Positions 1-8,136 of a DNA stretch of 64,000 bases are shown here, piece by piece; position 1 is the first letter of the stretch, and each line of letters opens with the position of its first letter. Origin of the DNA: Patulibacter sp. SYSU D01012 (lineage in GTDB: Bacteria > Actinomycetota > Thermoleophilia > Solirubrobacterales > Solirubrobacteraceae); assembly GCF_017916475.1 (NCBI RefSeq), contig NZ_JAFMTB010000001.1, positions 1 to 64,000 on the forward strand, in the 5' to 3' direction. The notes under the pieces were generated by a model. That model had not been told where the DNA came from. It saw only the letters and a program-made list of their open reading frames with translations, and ran no database searches. Both the position numbers and the translations under genes were made by a program.

Positions 1-44
1 GCACCCCGTGGTGCTCCGCGCCCTCCTGGTTCGCCCGCCCACGT

Positions 45-69
45 CCCCCCCCCCCCCCCCCCCCCCCCC
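45..69. repeat. 25-nt poly-C tract
   Basis: An uninterrupted run of 25 C residues lies about 215 bases upstream of the first gene. The rest of bases 1-284 is C/G-rich sequence in which I see no convincing gene. The tract is the longest homopolymer in the window and could vary in length by slippage, or be a sequencing or assembly compression. Confidence 0.9.
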
Positions 70-284
70 AACCCCGACCCCGCCCCGGCCGTCTCGCCTC
101 GCCCCGCCGCCGCCCCGCCCGGCGGATCCGGGTCGTAGCGCCGCACCGATCCGCCACGCGTCACGGGCCGCCGCCCGCCGGTTGCTACGTTCGCCGTTCC
201 CCGCCGCGTCCCGCGCACCCGCTCCGCGGGCGTCCCGGCGCGGCGACCGCGCCAGCCATCCCCGTCCCTCCCGGAGGACCCCGC

Positions 285-1040
285 ATGACCCACGTCCTGA
301 TCGTCCTCACCGCCGCCGACCACCTGACCCTCGTCGACGGCACGAAGCACCCGACCGGGTTCTGGGCCGAGGAGCTCGTCGCGCCGTACCGGGCGTTCCA
401 CGAGGCCGGCTACGACATCACCATCGCCACGCCCGGCGGCGCCGAGCCGAAGGTCGACGAGGGCAGCCTGGCGCCCGAGGCCAACGACGGCGACGAGGAG
501 AAGGTCCGCGAGCTGCGCGACGAGCTCAACGCGATCGGCCTGCAGCTGACGGCGCCCGCCAAGCTCGAGGGGATCGATCCGCACGAGTTCGACGTCGTCT
601 TCGTCCCCGGCGGCCACGGGCCGATGGAGGACCTGGCGGTCGACGACACGACCGGCCGGATCCTCACCACGATGCTCGACGACGACGCGAAGATCGTCGC
701 GTCCGTCTGCCACGGCCCCGCCGCGCTCCTCGCCGCGCGTCGCGGCGACGGCTCCTGGCCCTTCGCCGACCGCACCCTCACCGCGTTCACGAACGAGGAG
801 GAGCACCAGGCCGGCCTGGGCGAGACCGTCGTCTGGCTGCTCGAGGATCGCCTGCGCGACGGCGGTGCGAAGTTCGAGTACGGCGAGCCGTGGGCCCCCT
901 TCGTGATCGAGGACCGCAACCTGATCACCGGCCAGAATCCCGCGTCCTCGCAGCCCGTCGCCGACCGCATCGTCGCGCTGCTGGAGGAGCGCCGCCGCGC
1001 CGAGGAGGAGGCGGCCGAGGCCGCCGACGCCGAGGAGTAG
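285..1040 (+). CDS. DJ-1/PfpI (type 1 glutamine amidotransferase-like) family protein
   Basis: The 251-residue product belongs to the DJ-1/PfpI superfamily, whose members include Hsp31-like chaperone/glyoxalase III proteins and other Cys-dependent hydrolases. The nucleophile elbow is visible as SVCHGPA, with Cys142 followed by His143, and an upstream acidic residue sits in GFWAEEL near position 29-30. An alpha/beta core with FVPGGHGPM near 106-114 agrees. The last 25 residues are an Ala/Glu-rich helical tail. The ATG is preceded by GGAGG about 10 bases upstream. It stands alone and is followed by 277 bases without a gene. No signal peptide, so cytosolic. The exact substrate cannot be read from sequence; a glyoxalase III or stress-chaperone role is inference from the Hsp31-like arrangement. 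Confidence 0.88.
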   Translation: MTHVLIVLTAADHLTLVDGTKHPTGFWAEELVAPYRAFHEAGYDITIATPGGAEPKVDEGSLAPEANDGDEEKVRELRDELNAIGLQLTAPAKLEGIDPHEFDVVFVPGGHGPMEDLAVDDTTGRILTTMLDDDAKIVASVCHGPAALLAARRGDGSWPFADRTLTAFTNEEEHQAGLGETVVWLLEDRLRDGGAKFEYGEPWAPFVIEDRNLITGQNPASSQPVADRIVALLEERRRAEEEAAEAADAEE

Positions 1041-1317
1041 CCCGCGCGGCGCGACGCCCTCCGCCCGCCATCGGGTCGTCCGACCGCAGGCGTGCCGCGG
1101 CACGCGCCGGCCTCGCCCGGCACCGGCCCGGCGACCTGCGGCGGCGGGCGACCGCACGCCGGCTACCCGGCGCCCGCCCCGTCCGACATACCGTCCACCC
1201 GTCCGCCGGCGCCCGAACCGGCGTTCGGCGGCGGTACCCTTCCTGGTCGCTCATCGGACCGCGGCCGCACGCCCCCGTGCCGCTCCGCCGCCGGTCCCCG
1301 ATCGACCGCCCTCTCCC

Positions 1318-2181
1318 ATGAACCCATCCCGTGCGCTCGCCGCGCTGCTCCTCGTCCCCGCCGCTCTCGCCGTCAGCGCGTGCGGCGAGCCGAAGGACGA
1401 GTCCTCCTCCACGCCGACGACCACCGCGTCGGCGCAGGCCTGCCAGAAGGACCAGCTCGACCTGGTCACCGGCGGCAAGCTGACGATCGCGACCGACAAG
1501 CCGGCGTACCCGCCGTACTTCGAGGACGACGACCCGAGCAACGGCAAGGGCTTCGAGAGCGCCGTCGGCTACGCGATCGCGGACGAGCTCGGCTTCGCGA
1601 AGAACGAGGTCACGTGGAAGACGGAGTCGTTCAACTCCTCCTACGCCCCGGGCCCGAAGCGCTTCGACTTCGACCTCAACCAGATCTCGATCACGCCCGA
1701 GCGCCAGAAGGCCGTCGACTTCTCGGACGAGTACTTCACCGCCCCGCAGGCCGTCGTCGTGCCGAAGGGCTCGAAGCTGAAGGACGCGACGTTCGCCGCG
1801 CTGCGCCAGGCGCAGCTGGGCGTGCAGATCGGCACCACCAGCCTGAAGGCGGTCTCGGCGTCGGTGAAGCCGACGAAGGACCCGAAGGTGTTCGACACCT
1901 CCAACGATGTCGTCACCGCGCTGAAGCAGGGCCAGGTCGACGCGGTCGTGGTCGACCTGCCGACGGCGTTCTACCTGACGGGCGCGCAGGTCGAGGGCGC
2001 GTCGATCCTGGGCCAGTTCGAGGCCCCGGGCGGCGACCGCTGGGGCGCCGTGCTGAAGAAGGGCTCGTCGCTGACCGCCTGCGTGTCGGACGCCATCGAG
2101 TCGCTGCGGCAGAACGGCGAGCTCGAGAAGATCACCGACCGCTGGCTCGGCGGCGGCGCGGACGTCCCCACCCTGCAGTAG
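1318..2181 (+). CDS. polar amino-acid ABC transporter, substrate-binding lipoprotein
   Basis: A 287-residue extracellular solute-binding protein of family 3 (polar amino acids, opines). The N-terminus is a lipoprotein signal with lipobox AVSAC and lipidated Cys22, followed by a Ser/Thr-rich linker. The mature domain starts near KLTIATDKPAYPPY (about residue 54) and contains the family-3 signatures GFESAVGYAIADELG and ITPERQKAVDFSDEYF. It binds the substrate outside the membrane and hands it to the permease encoded 15 bases downstream. Three genes (binding protein, permease, ATPase) form an operon. A TACCCT hexamer at 1235-1240 is a plausible -10 element. The ligand is not predictable beyond polar amino acids, with Glu/Gln/Asp most usual in the family. 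Confidence 0.93.
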   Translation: MNPSRALAALLLVPAALAVSACGEPKDESSSTPTTTASAQACQKDQLDLVTGGKLTIATDKPAYPPYFEDDDPSNGKGFESAVGYAIADELGFAKNEVTWKTESFNSSYAPGPKRFDFDLNQISITPERQKAVDFSDEYFTAPQAVVVPKGSKLKDATFAALRQAQLGVQIGTTSLKAVSASVKPTKDPKVFDTSNDVVTALKQGQVDAVVVDLPTAFYLTGAQVEGASILGQFEAPGGDRWGAVLKKGSSLTACVSDAIESLRQNGELEKITDRWLGGGADVPTLQ

Positions 2182-2196
2182 GCGGCCGCGCCCCGG

Positions 2197-3078
2197 ATGT
2201 CGACCACCCCGAGCCCCGCCGGCGCGCCGGACGCCGCGACGGCCCCGTCGCGGCGCGAGGTGCGCGCCGCCGCCAAGCGCCGGCGCGCCCGCCGCGACGT
2301 CCTCGTCGCCGTCGTCGCGACGATCGTCGTGCTCGGCGGCCTCGCGGCCGTCCTGCTCACCAGCCCGGGGTGGCCGAACGTCCGCGAGACGTTCTTCGAC
2401 ACGGACCAGTTCTCGAAGCACTTCCCCGACGTGCTCGGGGGCTTCTGGCTCGACGTCAAGCTGTTCGTGATCATCGAGCTCGGGGTGCTGGTCCTGGGCC
2501 TGCTGATCGCGGTCCTGCGCAGCACCCGCGCGCCGGTGCTCTTCCCGCTGCGGCTCGTCGCGACGGTCTTCACCGACGTGCTGCGCGGCATCCCGACGAT
2601 CCTGCTCGTCTACCTGTTCGGCTTCGGCCTGCCCGCCCTGGAGCTGACCGGCGTGCCGACCGACCCGCTCGTCTGCGGGGCGATCGCCCTGACGCTGTCG
2701 TACTCCGCGTACGTCGCCGAGGTCTTCCGCTCGGGCATCGACTCGATCCACCCCGCGCAGCGCTCCGCCGCGCTCGCCCTCGGCCTGTCCGAGTCGCAGG
2801 CGCTGCGCCACGTCGTGCTGCCGCAGGCCGTGCGCCGCGTGGTGCCGCCGCTGCTCAACGACTTCATCGCCCTGCAGAAGGACGTGGCGATCGTCGGCAT
2901 CCTCGGCCCGCAGGAGGCGTTCCGCATCGCGCAGATCTCGGCCGCCGAGCAGTTCAACTACACGCCGCTGATCGCCGCCGCCCTGCTCTACCTGTGCGTG
3001 ACGATCCCGCTGGCCCGGCTGGTGGACTACATGCAGCACCGCAGCCGGGTGCGCCAGAACGCGGGGGCCCCGGCGTGA
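2197..3078 (+). CDS. polar amino-acid ABC transporter, permease (HisM/GlnP type)
   Basis: A 293-residue inner-membrane permease. A basic cytoplasmic N-terminus (about 40 residues, rich in Arg/Lys) precedes the first helix LVAVVATIVVLGGLAAVL. The His/Glu/Gln/Arg/opine-type region contains LRGIPTILLVYLFGFGLP and the cytoplasmic EAA-like loop AALALGLSESQALRHVVLP (about residues 189-207), which contacts the ATPase. ATG start 15 bases after the binding-protein stop. Its stop overlaps the GTG start of the ATPase gene by 3 bases (3075-3078), so translation is probably coupled. Single permease gene, so the transporter is presumably a homodimer in the membrane. Confidence 0.92.
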   Translation: MSTTPSPAGAPDAATAPSRREVRAAAKRRRARRDVLVAVVATIVVLGGLAAVLLTSPGWPNVRETFFDTDQFSKHFPDVLGGFWLDVKLFVIIELGVLVLGLLIAVLRSTRAPVLFPLRLVATVFTDVLRGIPTILLVYLFGFGLPALELTGVPTDPLVCGAIALTLSYSAYVAEVFRSGIDSIHPAQRSAALALGLSESQALRHVVLPQAVRRVVPPLLNDFIALQKDVAIVGILGPQEAFRIAQISAAEQFNYTPLIAAALLYLCVTIPLARLVDYMQHRSRVRQNAGAPA

Positions 3079-3854
3079 GCACCGACCCGACCGTCCCGCC
3101 CGCCGACGGCACGCCCGTCCTGGAGCTGCGCGGCGTCACGAAGCGCTACGGCGAGACGCCCGTGCTGCGCGGCGTCGACCTGGCCGTCCACGAGCACCGG
3201 GCGGTCGTGCTGATCGGCGCGTCCGGGTCGGGCAAGTCGACGCTGCTGCGCTGCGTGGACCTGCTCGAGGAGATCGACGACGGCGACGTCCTCGTCGACG
3301 GGCAGGTCATCACCGACCCGTCCGTGCGGGTCGTCGACGCACGCCGCCGGCTCGGCCTGGTCTTCCAGAGCTTCAACCTGTTCCCGCACCTGTCCGTCCT
3401 GGACAACGTCGTGCTCGCGCCCGCGAAGGTGCACGGCGTGGCGCGGCGCGAGGCCGAGGAGCGGGCGCGCGAGCTGCTGACGCGGTTCGGTCTGGGCGGC
3501 CGCGAGGGCGAGTTCCCCGACCGCCTGTCCGGCGGCCAGCAGCAGCGCGTGGCGATCGTCCGCGCGCTCGCCACGCGGCCCCGCGCGCTGCTGCTCGACG
3601 AGATCACCAGCGCGCTGGATCCGCTCCTCGTCGGCGAGGTGCTCGAGGTGGTGCGCGAGCTCAAGCGCGAGGGGATGACGATGGTCATCACCACGCACGA
3701 GATGAGCTTCGCCCGCGAGGTCGCCGACGAGGTCTGCTTCCTCCACGAGGGCCGCATCGTCGAGCGCGGGACGCCGGAGCAGCTGTTCACCGCGCCGCAG
3801 CAGGAGGAGACGAAGCGCTTCCTCCAGCGGCTGCTGTCCGCGCAGCAGCCGTAG
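3075..3854 (+). CDS. polar amino-acid ABC transporter, ATP-binding protein (GlnQ/HisP type)
   Basis: A 259-residue ATPase that energises the preceding permease. Walker A GASGSGKST lies at residues 48-56, the Q-loop in LVFQSFNLFPHLSVLDN, the ABC signature as LSGGQQQRVAI, Walker B as LLLDEITSALDP and the switch His in TTHEMSF. Most relatives have Pro where Ile is found in DEITSALDP; the change is common enough not to suggest loss of function. GTG start overlaps the permease stop (GTGA). The last residues, FLQRLLSAQQP, end normally for the GlnQ group. Membrane-associated on the cytosolic face. Confidence 0.95.
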   Translation: MSTDPTVPPADGTPVLELRGVTKRYGETPVLRGVDLAVHEHRAVVLIGASGSGKSTLLRCVDLLEEIDDGDVLVDGQVITDPSVRVVDARRRLGLVFQSFNLFPHLSVLDNVVLAPAKVHGVARREAEERARELLTRFGLGGREGEFPDRLSGGQQQRVAIVRALATRPRALLLDEITSALDPLLVGEVLEVVRELKREGMTMVITTHEMSFAREVADEVCFLHEGRIVERGTPEQLFTAPQQEETKRFLQRLLSAQQP

Positions 3855-3876
3855 CCGCCCGCACGACCGGCGCAAA

Positions 3877-3895
3877 GCGGCCACGATGTGGCCGC
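3877..3895. promoter_or_regulatory. 8-3-8 perfect inverted repeat between ABC operon and VOC gene
   Basis: GCGGCCAC-gat-GTGGCCGC is a perfect inverted repeat 23 bases after the ABC operon and 63 bases before the VOC gene. A possible -10 hexamer TACGGT follows at 3905-3910. It could be an operator for the downstream gene or a short terminator hairpin; the 3-base loop is tight for a terminator and there is no U-tract. Confidence 0.45.
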
Positions 3896-3957
3896 AGGCC
3901 GGCCTACGGTGTCCGCACCGGCCGCCCATCGGGGGCGGCCCGTCCCGGAGCAGCACC

Positions 3958-4323
3958 ATGGAGATGAAGCTCGAGCTCGTCGCCGTCCCCGTCACGGACG
4001 TCGACCGCGCCAAGGCCTTCTACGAGCGGGCCGGCTTCCACGCCGACCACGACCACGTGATCTCGGACGACCTGCGGTTCGTGCAGCTGACCCCGCCGGG
4101 GTCGGCGTGCTCGATCGCGCTCGGCCGCGGGATCACGGACGCCGAGCCCGGATCGATCCGTGGCCTGCAGGTCGTCGTGGCCGACGCGGACGCCACGCGG
4201 GCGTGGCTGGTCGACCGCGGCGTCGACGCGTCCCCCGTCGAGGACTTCCCGTGGGGACGCTTCGTCTTCTTCGCCGACCCCGACGGCAACCGCTGGGCGG
4301 CGCAGCAGCTGCCGCCGCGCTGA
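3958..4323 (+). CDS. VOC (glyoxalase/bleomycin-resistance) family protein
   Basis: A 121-residue single-domain vicinal-oxygen-chelate protein. It shows two beta-alpha-beta-beta-beta modules: MKLELVAVPVTDVDRAKAFY at the N-terminus and LQVVVADADATRAWL in the second half, ending with the typical FFADPDGNRWA. Members are metal-dependent lyases, dioxygenases or drug-binding proteins; the substrate is not readable here. I chose the ATG at 3958 because GGAG lies 8 bases upstream and the domain begins at once; an upstream in-frame ATG at 3886 would add a non-homologous leader. Monocistronic. Confidence 0.88.
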   Translation: MEMKLELVAVPVTDVDRAKAFYERAGFHADHDHVISDDLRFVQLTPPGSACSIALGRGITDAEPGSIRGLQVVVADADATRAWLVDRGVDASPVEDFPWGRFVFFADPDGNRWAAQQLPPR

Positions 4324-4332
4324 CGCGGGCGG

Positions 4333-5001
4333 CTACCGGCCGGGCGACGGCTTGCTCGGCTCGAGCAGGCCGTGGTCCAGGGCGTAGCGGACGAGCTCGG
4401 CGCGCGAGGACCGGCGCAGCTTCTGCTGGATGTGCGCGCGGTGGGACTCGACCGTGCGGACGGAGAGGAAGAGCTGCTCGCCGATCGCCGTGTTCGTGTG
4501 GCCCAGGGCGATCAGGCGCAGGACCTCCATCTCGCGCGGCGTCAGGTCGTCCGGCGGGCCGGTCTCGACCGGCGCGGCGGCGATGCGGGCGCCGAGCGAG
4601 GGGTGCAGGTACGTCTGGCCCTCGAGCGCCATGCGCACGGCCTGCACCAGCTCCGCGTCGGCGGCCTCCTTCAGCACGTAGCCGAGAGCGCCGTTGCGCA
4701 GGGCCTCGCGGGCGAACGCCGGGTCCTGCTGCATCGTCAGCACGACGATGCGCAGCCCGGGCGCGGCCTCGAGCAGCTGCGGGATGGCCGGCAGGCTGGG
4801 CTCGCCGGGCATGTTCAGGTCGAGCACGAGCACGTCGGGCTTGTGGGCGCGGACGGCGCGCAGCGCGGCCGGGACGTCGCCGGCCTCGGCGACGACCTCC
4901 AGATCCGGCTCGGCGTCCAGGACGAGCCGCAGCCCGCTGCGGACGATCGCGTGATCGTCGGCCAGGGCGACGCGCGTGACGGGGCCGGCAGAGGAGGACA
5001 T
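4333..5001 (-). CDS. LuxR-family two-component response regulator (NarL/DevR type)
   Basis: A 222-residue response regulator. The receiver domain (about residues 10-125) has the acidic pair Asp15-Asp16 and phospho-acceptor Asp61 in VLVLDLNMP, and the conserved Lys in GYVLKEA. A LuxR/GerE helix-turn-helix follows at about 153-215 (LTPREMEVLRLIALG, VRTVESH). It binds DNA as a phosphorylated dimer. It is read away from a universal stress protein gene and lies close to a GAF histidine kinase with a HisKA_3 core, its likely partner. ATG start has GGAGG directly upstream with unusually short spacing. Confidence 0.93.
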   Translation of the reverse strand: MSSSAGPVTRVALADDHAIVRSGLRLVLDAEPDLEVVAEAGDVPAALRAVRAHKPDVLVLDLNMPGEPSLPAIPQLLEAAPGLRIVVLTMQQDPAFAREALRNGALGYVLKEAADAELVQAVRMALEGQTYLHPSLGARIAAAPVETGPPDDLTPREMEVLRLIALGHTNTAIGEQLFLSVRTVESHRAHIQQKLRRSSRAELVRYALDHGLLEPSKPSPGR

Positions 5002-5072
5002 CCCTCCACACGCTACCCGCCGCGTCGCCCCGTCCGCCACCGGAGCGGCCCGCGAGGGTCGTCCGGGGAAAC

Positions 5073-5090
5073 TACGGTGCGGGATCCCGC
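5073..5090 (+). promoter_or_regulatory. Candidate -10 TACGGT and palindrome upstream of universal stress gene
   Basis: A TACGGT hexamer at 5073-5078 fits the actinobacterial TANNNT -10 pattern and is followed at 5079-5090 by the perfect palindrome GCGGGATCCCGC. A GGGTCGTCCGGGG stretch lies just upstream at 5056-5068. The site sits about 95 bases before the stress-protein start. The element is a pattern match only. Confidence 0.35.
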
Positions 5091-5172
5091 GGGGATCGGT
5101 CTGCGGGAAACGCCCGATGCCCCGGGCGCGTGGGACGCCTACCTTCGGATCATCCCTTCTGCGAGGAGCGTC

Positions 5173-6042
5173 ATGTTCACCCGGGTTCTGGTCGGCTTCG
5201 ACGGCACGCCCGCATCGGTCAGCGCACTGCGCCTGGCCCACCGCCTGGCGGGACCGGGCGCCGATCTCATCGTCGCGAGCGTCGTGCCCGCGACGCGTCG
5301 CGGTCTGGGCGTCGCCGCGCCGGCCGACGCCACCGCGCACCTCGATCACGCCCGCGCGCTGCTGGGCCACCGCGGCCACGTCGAGTACGTGGCCCCGGCC
5401 GCGTCCTCGGTCTCGCGCGGCCTGCACCGGATCGCCGCCGAGACGATGTGCGACCTGATCGTCGTCGGCTCGAGCCGGCGGCGCGGGGCCGGCCACGTGC
5501 TGCTGGGCTCGAACTCCGAGGCGACCCTGCACGGCGCGCCCTGCGCCGTGGCGGTCGCGCCGGACGAGCCCCCGGCGCGCCTCGACCGCCTGGGCGTCAT
5601 GTTCGACGGCACGCCCGCCGGCGAGCGCGTCGTGCGCGGCGCGGCGGAGCTGGCGCAGGGCCACGACGCGGCGCTGACCGTCCTGGCCGTCGTCGACACC
5701 CGGCACGACCGCGCCGCCTTCGCCGACGCCGGCCTGTCGGGGGACGCGCGGGCCGGAGCGCGGGCGGCCCTGGCCGCCGCCACCGCCGACCTGCCGGCCG
5801 TGCGGCGCGTGCACCGCCAGCTGCACCAGGGCGACCCGGTGCACGAGGCGCTGTCGCTCGGCCGCGACGTCGACCTGCTCGTCCTGGGCTCGCGCGGCCA
5901 GGGGGCCGTGCTGCGCCTGCTGCTGGGCAGCGTGAGCACGAAGGTCGTGCGCCGCGCCCGCTGCGCCGTGCTCGTCATGCCCGAGGGCGCGCGCGTGCCG
6001 GTCGCCGCGCCGGGCCTGCGCCCCGAGCCCGCGGCCGCCTAG
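5173..6042 (+). CDS. Universal stress protein with tandem UspA domains
   Basis: A 289-residue protein made of two UspA repeats (about 1-138 and 139-280). Both carry the ATP-binding pattern G-x2-G-x9-G-S: VVGSSRRRGAGHVLLGSNS in the first and VLGSRGQGAVLRLLLGSVS in the second. Tandem Usp proteins of this kind are typical members of the hypoxia-induced DosR regulon in mycobacteria, and here the gene lies between a DevR-like regulator and a DosS-like kinase. ATG start with GAGGAG upstream. Cytosolic; the biochemical role is ATP binding and stress signalling rather than a known catalysis. Confidence 0.93.
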   Translation: MFTRVLVGFDGTPASVSALRLAHRLAGPGADLIVASVVPATRRGLGVAAPADATAHLDHARALLGHRGHVEYVAPAASSVSRGLHRIAAETMCDLIVVGSSRRRGAGHVLLGSNSEATLHGAPCAVAVAPDEPPARLDRLGVMFDGTPAGERVVRGAAELAQGHDAALTVLAVVDTRHDRAAFADAGLSGDARAGARAALAAATADLPAVRRVHRQLHQGDPVHEALSLGRDVDLLVLGSRGQGAVLRLLLGSVSTKVVRRARCAVLVMPEGARVPVAAPGLRPEPAAA

Positions 6043-6051
6043 GCCCCGCCC

Positions 6052-6074
6052 GGGAGCGGACGGCGTCCGCTCCC
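6052..6074 (+). terminator. GC hairpin after universal stress gene
   Basis: A 10-bp perfect stem (6052-6061 with 6065-6074) with a 3-base loop begins 10 bases after the stop codon at 6042. There is no U-tract, as usual in this genome. Confidence 0.6.
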
Positions 6075-6243
6075 CGGCGCCGTCGGCGCCCCGCGACGGC
6101 GGTCCCGCCCGCGCCCCCGACGCCCCGTCCCGAGCCCCCGCGGCGCGCCGCGCCTCCGACGGCGTAAACGCCGTGCACGTGCCCGCGCGATCCGTCACAC
6201 TGCCTGCGTCGGCCACGTCCCCCCTCCGGGGCCGACCCCCCCA

Positions 6244-7929
6244 ATGGCTGTCCAGGAGCTCGACGACCACCGCCTACGCCGCCTGATCGCGGTCGGCCGA
6301 TCCTTCGTGTCCGAGCTGGACCCGGAGACGCTGCTGGACGAGATCCTCGTCGCCGCGCAGGAGCTGACGGGCGCCCGCTACGCCGCCCTCGGCATCCTGG
6401 ACGAGCGCCGCGAGCTGCTGGCCCGCTTCCTCACCCGCGGCGTGGACGACACGACCCACCGCGCGATCGGCGACCTGCCGCACGGGCGCGGCATCCTCGG
6501 CGTGCTCATCAACGAGCCCGAGCCGCTGCGCCTGGACGACCTGCAGTCGCACCCGCGGTCGTTCGGCTTCCCCGCCGGCCACCCGCCGATGACGACGTTC
6601 CTGGGCGTGCCGATCGTCGTGCGCGGCGCCGCGTGGGGCAACATCTACCTGACGGAGAAGGAGGGCGGCGAGCCGTTCGACGCCGCCGACGAGGAGGCGC
6701 TCGTCATCCTGGCCGACTGGGCCGCCGTCGCCGTCGAGAACTCCAACCTGTACGCGCGCCTGCGCAGCCGCCACGACGAGCTCGAGCAGCTCAACGAGGG
6801 GCTGGCCGCGACGACCGCCATCGCGCGGGCCATCGGCGCCGAGACCGAGCTCGAGCGCGTGCTCGAGCTGATCGTCAAGCGCGGCCGGGCGCTCGTCGAC
6901 GCGCGGACGATGGTGATCTCGCTGCCCGACGGGGAGGACCTGGTCGTCGCCGCGGCCGCCGGCGTCTCCGACGGCGCCGCGTCCGGCAAGCGCCTGCCGA
7001 TCGCGGGCTCGACGCAGGGCGCCGTGCTGCGCGACGGACAGCCGCGCCGCGTCACCACGCAGGCCCTCGAGCGCGACCCGTCGACGTTCGGCATCGGCGA
7101 CGCCCGCACCGCCCTGCTCGTCCCGCTCGTCTTCCGCGGCCGCAACCTCGGCGTGCTGTCGGCGTTCGACCGCCTGGACAGCGACGACGGCTTCACGCCG
7201 AAGGACGAGGAGCTGCTGCGCGCGTTCGCCGCGAGCGCCGCGACGGCCGTCGCCACCGCCCAGACCGTCGGCGAGCAGCGGCTGCGCGACGCGCTGGACA
7301 GCGCCGAGCAGGAGCGCCGCCGGTGGGCCCGCGAGCTGCACGACGAGACGCTGCAGGGCCTCGCCGGCCTGCAGGTGCGCCTGTCGACGGCGCTGCGCCA
7401 GGGCGCCGACGCCCATCTGGCCGACGCCGTCCACGACGTCCTCGACCAGGTCGGCCTCGAGATCCGCAAGCTCCGCACCCTGATCACCGAGCTGCGCCCC
7501 GCGGCGCTGGACGAGCTCGGCCTGCAGCCGGCGCTCGAGAGCCTCGCGCGGGACGTCGGCGCCACGAGCGGCCTGCAGATCGACGTCGCCATCGAGCTGC
7601 CCGGCGGCGAGGGCGCGCGGACGCTCGGCCCCGAGTCCGAGACGACGGTGTACCGGCTGGTGCAGGAGGCGCTGACGAACGTCGTCAAGCACGCCGAGGC
7701 GCAGCGCGTCGTCGTCGAGGTGCGGCCCGAGGACCCGGACCTGGTCGTGGCCGTCCGGGACGACGGGCGCGGCGTCGACGCGGCGCGGCTGAAGGCGCGC
7801 GCCGGGTTCGGCGTCACCGGCATGCGCGAGCGGGCGCGTCTGGCCGGCGGCGAGCTGACGCTGGAGCCCGGCGCGACCGTCGGCACGGTGCTGCGGGCGC
7901 GGCTGCCGCTCGCGCGCCTGGCCCGCTGA
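6244..7929 (+). CDS. GAF-GAF sensor histidine kinase of DosS/DevS type
   Basis: A 561-residue cytosolic kinase. GAF 1 spans about residues 20-165 and carries the DosS-like stretch LPHGRGILGVLI and GFPAGHPPM; the His at residue 113 in that motif is where I recall the mycobacterial haem ligand lying. GAF 2 spans about 190-335. The HisKA_3 dimerisation/phospho-acceptor motif is RELHDETLQGLAGLQ with His366, and the HATPase domain (about 465-558) shows EALTNVVKHAEA and DDGRGVD. It would autophosphorylate in response to oxygen, NO or redox state and pass phosphate to the LuxR regulator at 4333-5001. No Shine-Dalgarno is visible before the ATG. The inverted repeat CGGCGT-AA-ACGCCG at 6160-6173 lies upstream. 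Confidence 0.92.
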   Translation: MAVQELDDHRLRRLIAVGRSFVSELDPETLLDEILVAAQELTGARYAALGILDERRELLARFLTRGVDDTTHRAIGDLPHGRGILGVLINEPEPLRLDDLQSHPRSFGFPAGHPPMTTFLGVPIVVRGAAWGNIYLTEKEGGEPFDAADEEALVILADWAAVAVENSNLYARLRSRHDELEQLNEGLAATTAIARAIGAETELERVLELIVKRGRALVDARTMVISLPDGEDLVVAAAAGVSDGAASGKRLPIAGSTQGAVLRDGQPRRVTTQALERDPSTFGIGDARTALLVPLVFRGRNLGVLSAFDRLDSDDGFTPKDEELLRAFAASAATAVATAQTVGEQRLRDALDSAEQERRRWARELHDETLQGLAGLQVRLSTALRQGADAHLADAVHDVLDQVGLEIRKLRTLITELRPAALDELGLQPALESLARDVGATSGLQIDVAIELPGGEGARTLGPESETTVYRLVQEALTNVVKHAEAQRVVVEVRPEDPDLVVAVRDDGRGVDAARLKARAGFGVTGMRERARLAGGELTLEPGATVGTVLRARLPLARLAR

Positions 7930-8012
7930 CGCCGGCGCCGGCCCGGTCGGGCCCGTCCCCGCGTCCTTCCGTCGTCGCGCCGCGCACGGCCGCGGACGTC
8001 GGCGGAACGCGA

Positions 8013-8042
8013 CGAGGGGCGCGCCCCCCGGCACGCCCCTCG
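8013..8042 (+). terminator. GC hairpin downstream of histidine kinase
   Basis: Nine-base-pair stem (8013-8021 with 8034-8042) and 12-base loop in the 207-base gap between the kinase and cydB, which converge here. Confidence 0.5.
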
Positions 8043-8094
8043 CAAGCTCGATGCGCGGTGCGGGATCTCCGAGGATCCCCCGCACCCGCACCGC

Positions 8095-8122
8095 CCGTGG
8101 TCGGCCCCCCGACCGACCACGG
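8095..8122 (-). terminator. GC hairpin downstream of cydB
   Basis: Perfect 10-bp stem CCGTGGTCGG/CCGACCACGG with an 8-base loop, 14 bases past the cydB stop on the minus strand. No U-tract. Confidence 0.6.
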
Positions 8123-8136
8123 GGCCTCCTCACCGA

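Noticed and set aside
1041-1317. Possible short genes in the gap before the amino-acid ABC operon
   Set aside because: Frames here are Pro/Arg/Ala low complexity without ribosome sites; I see only a possible promoter near 1235.
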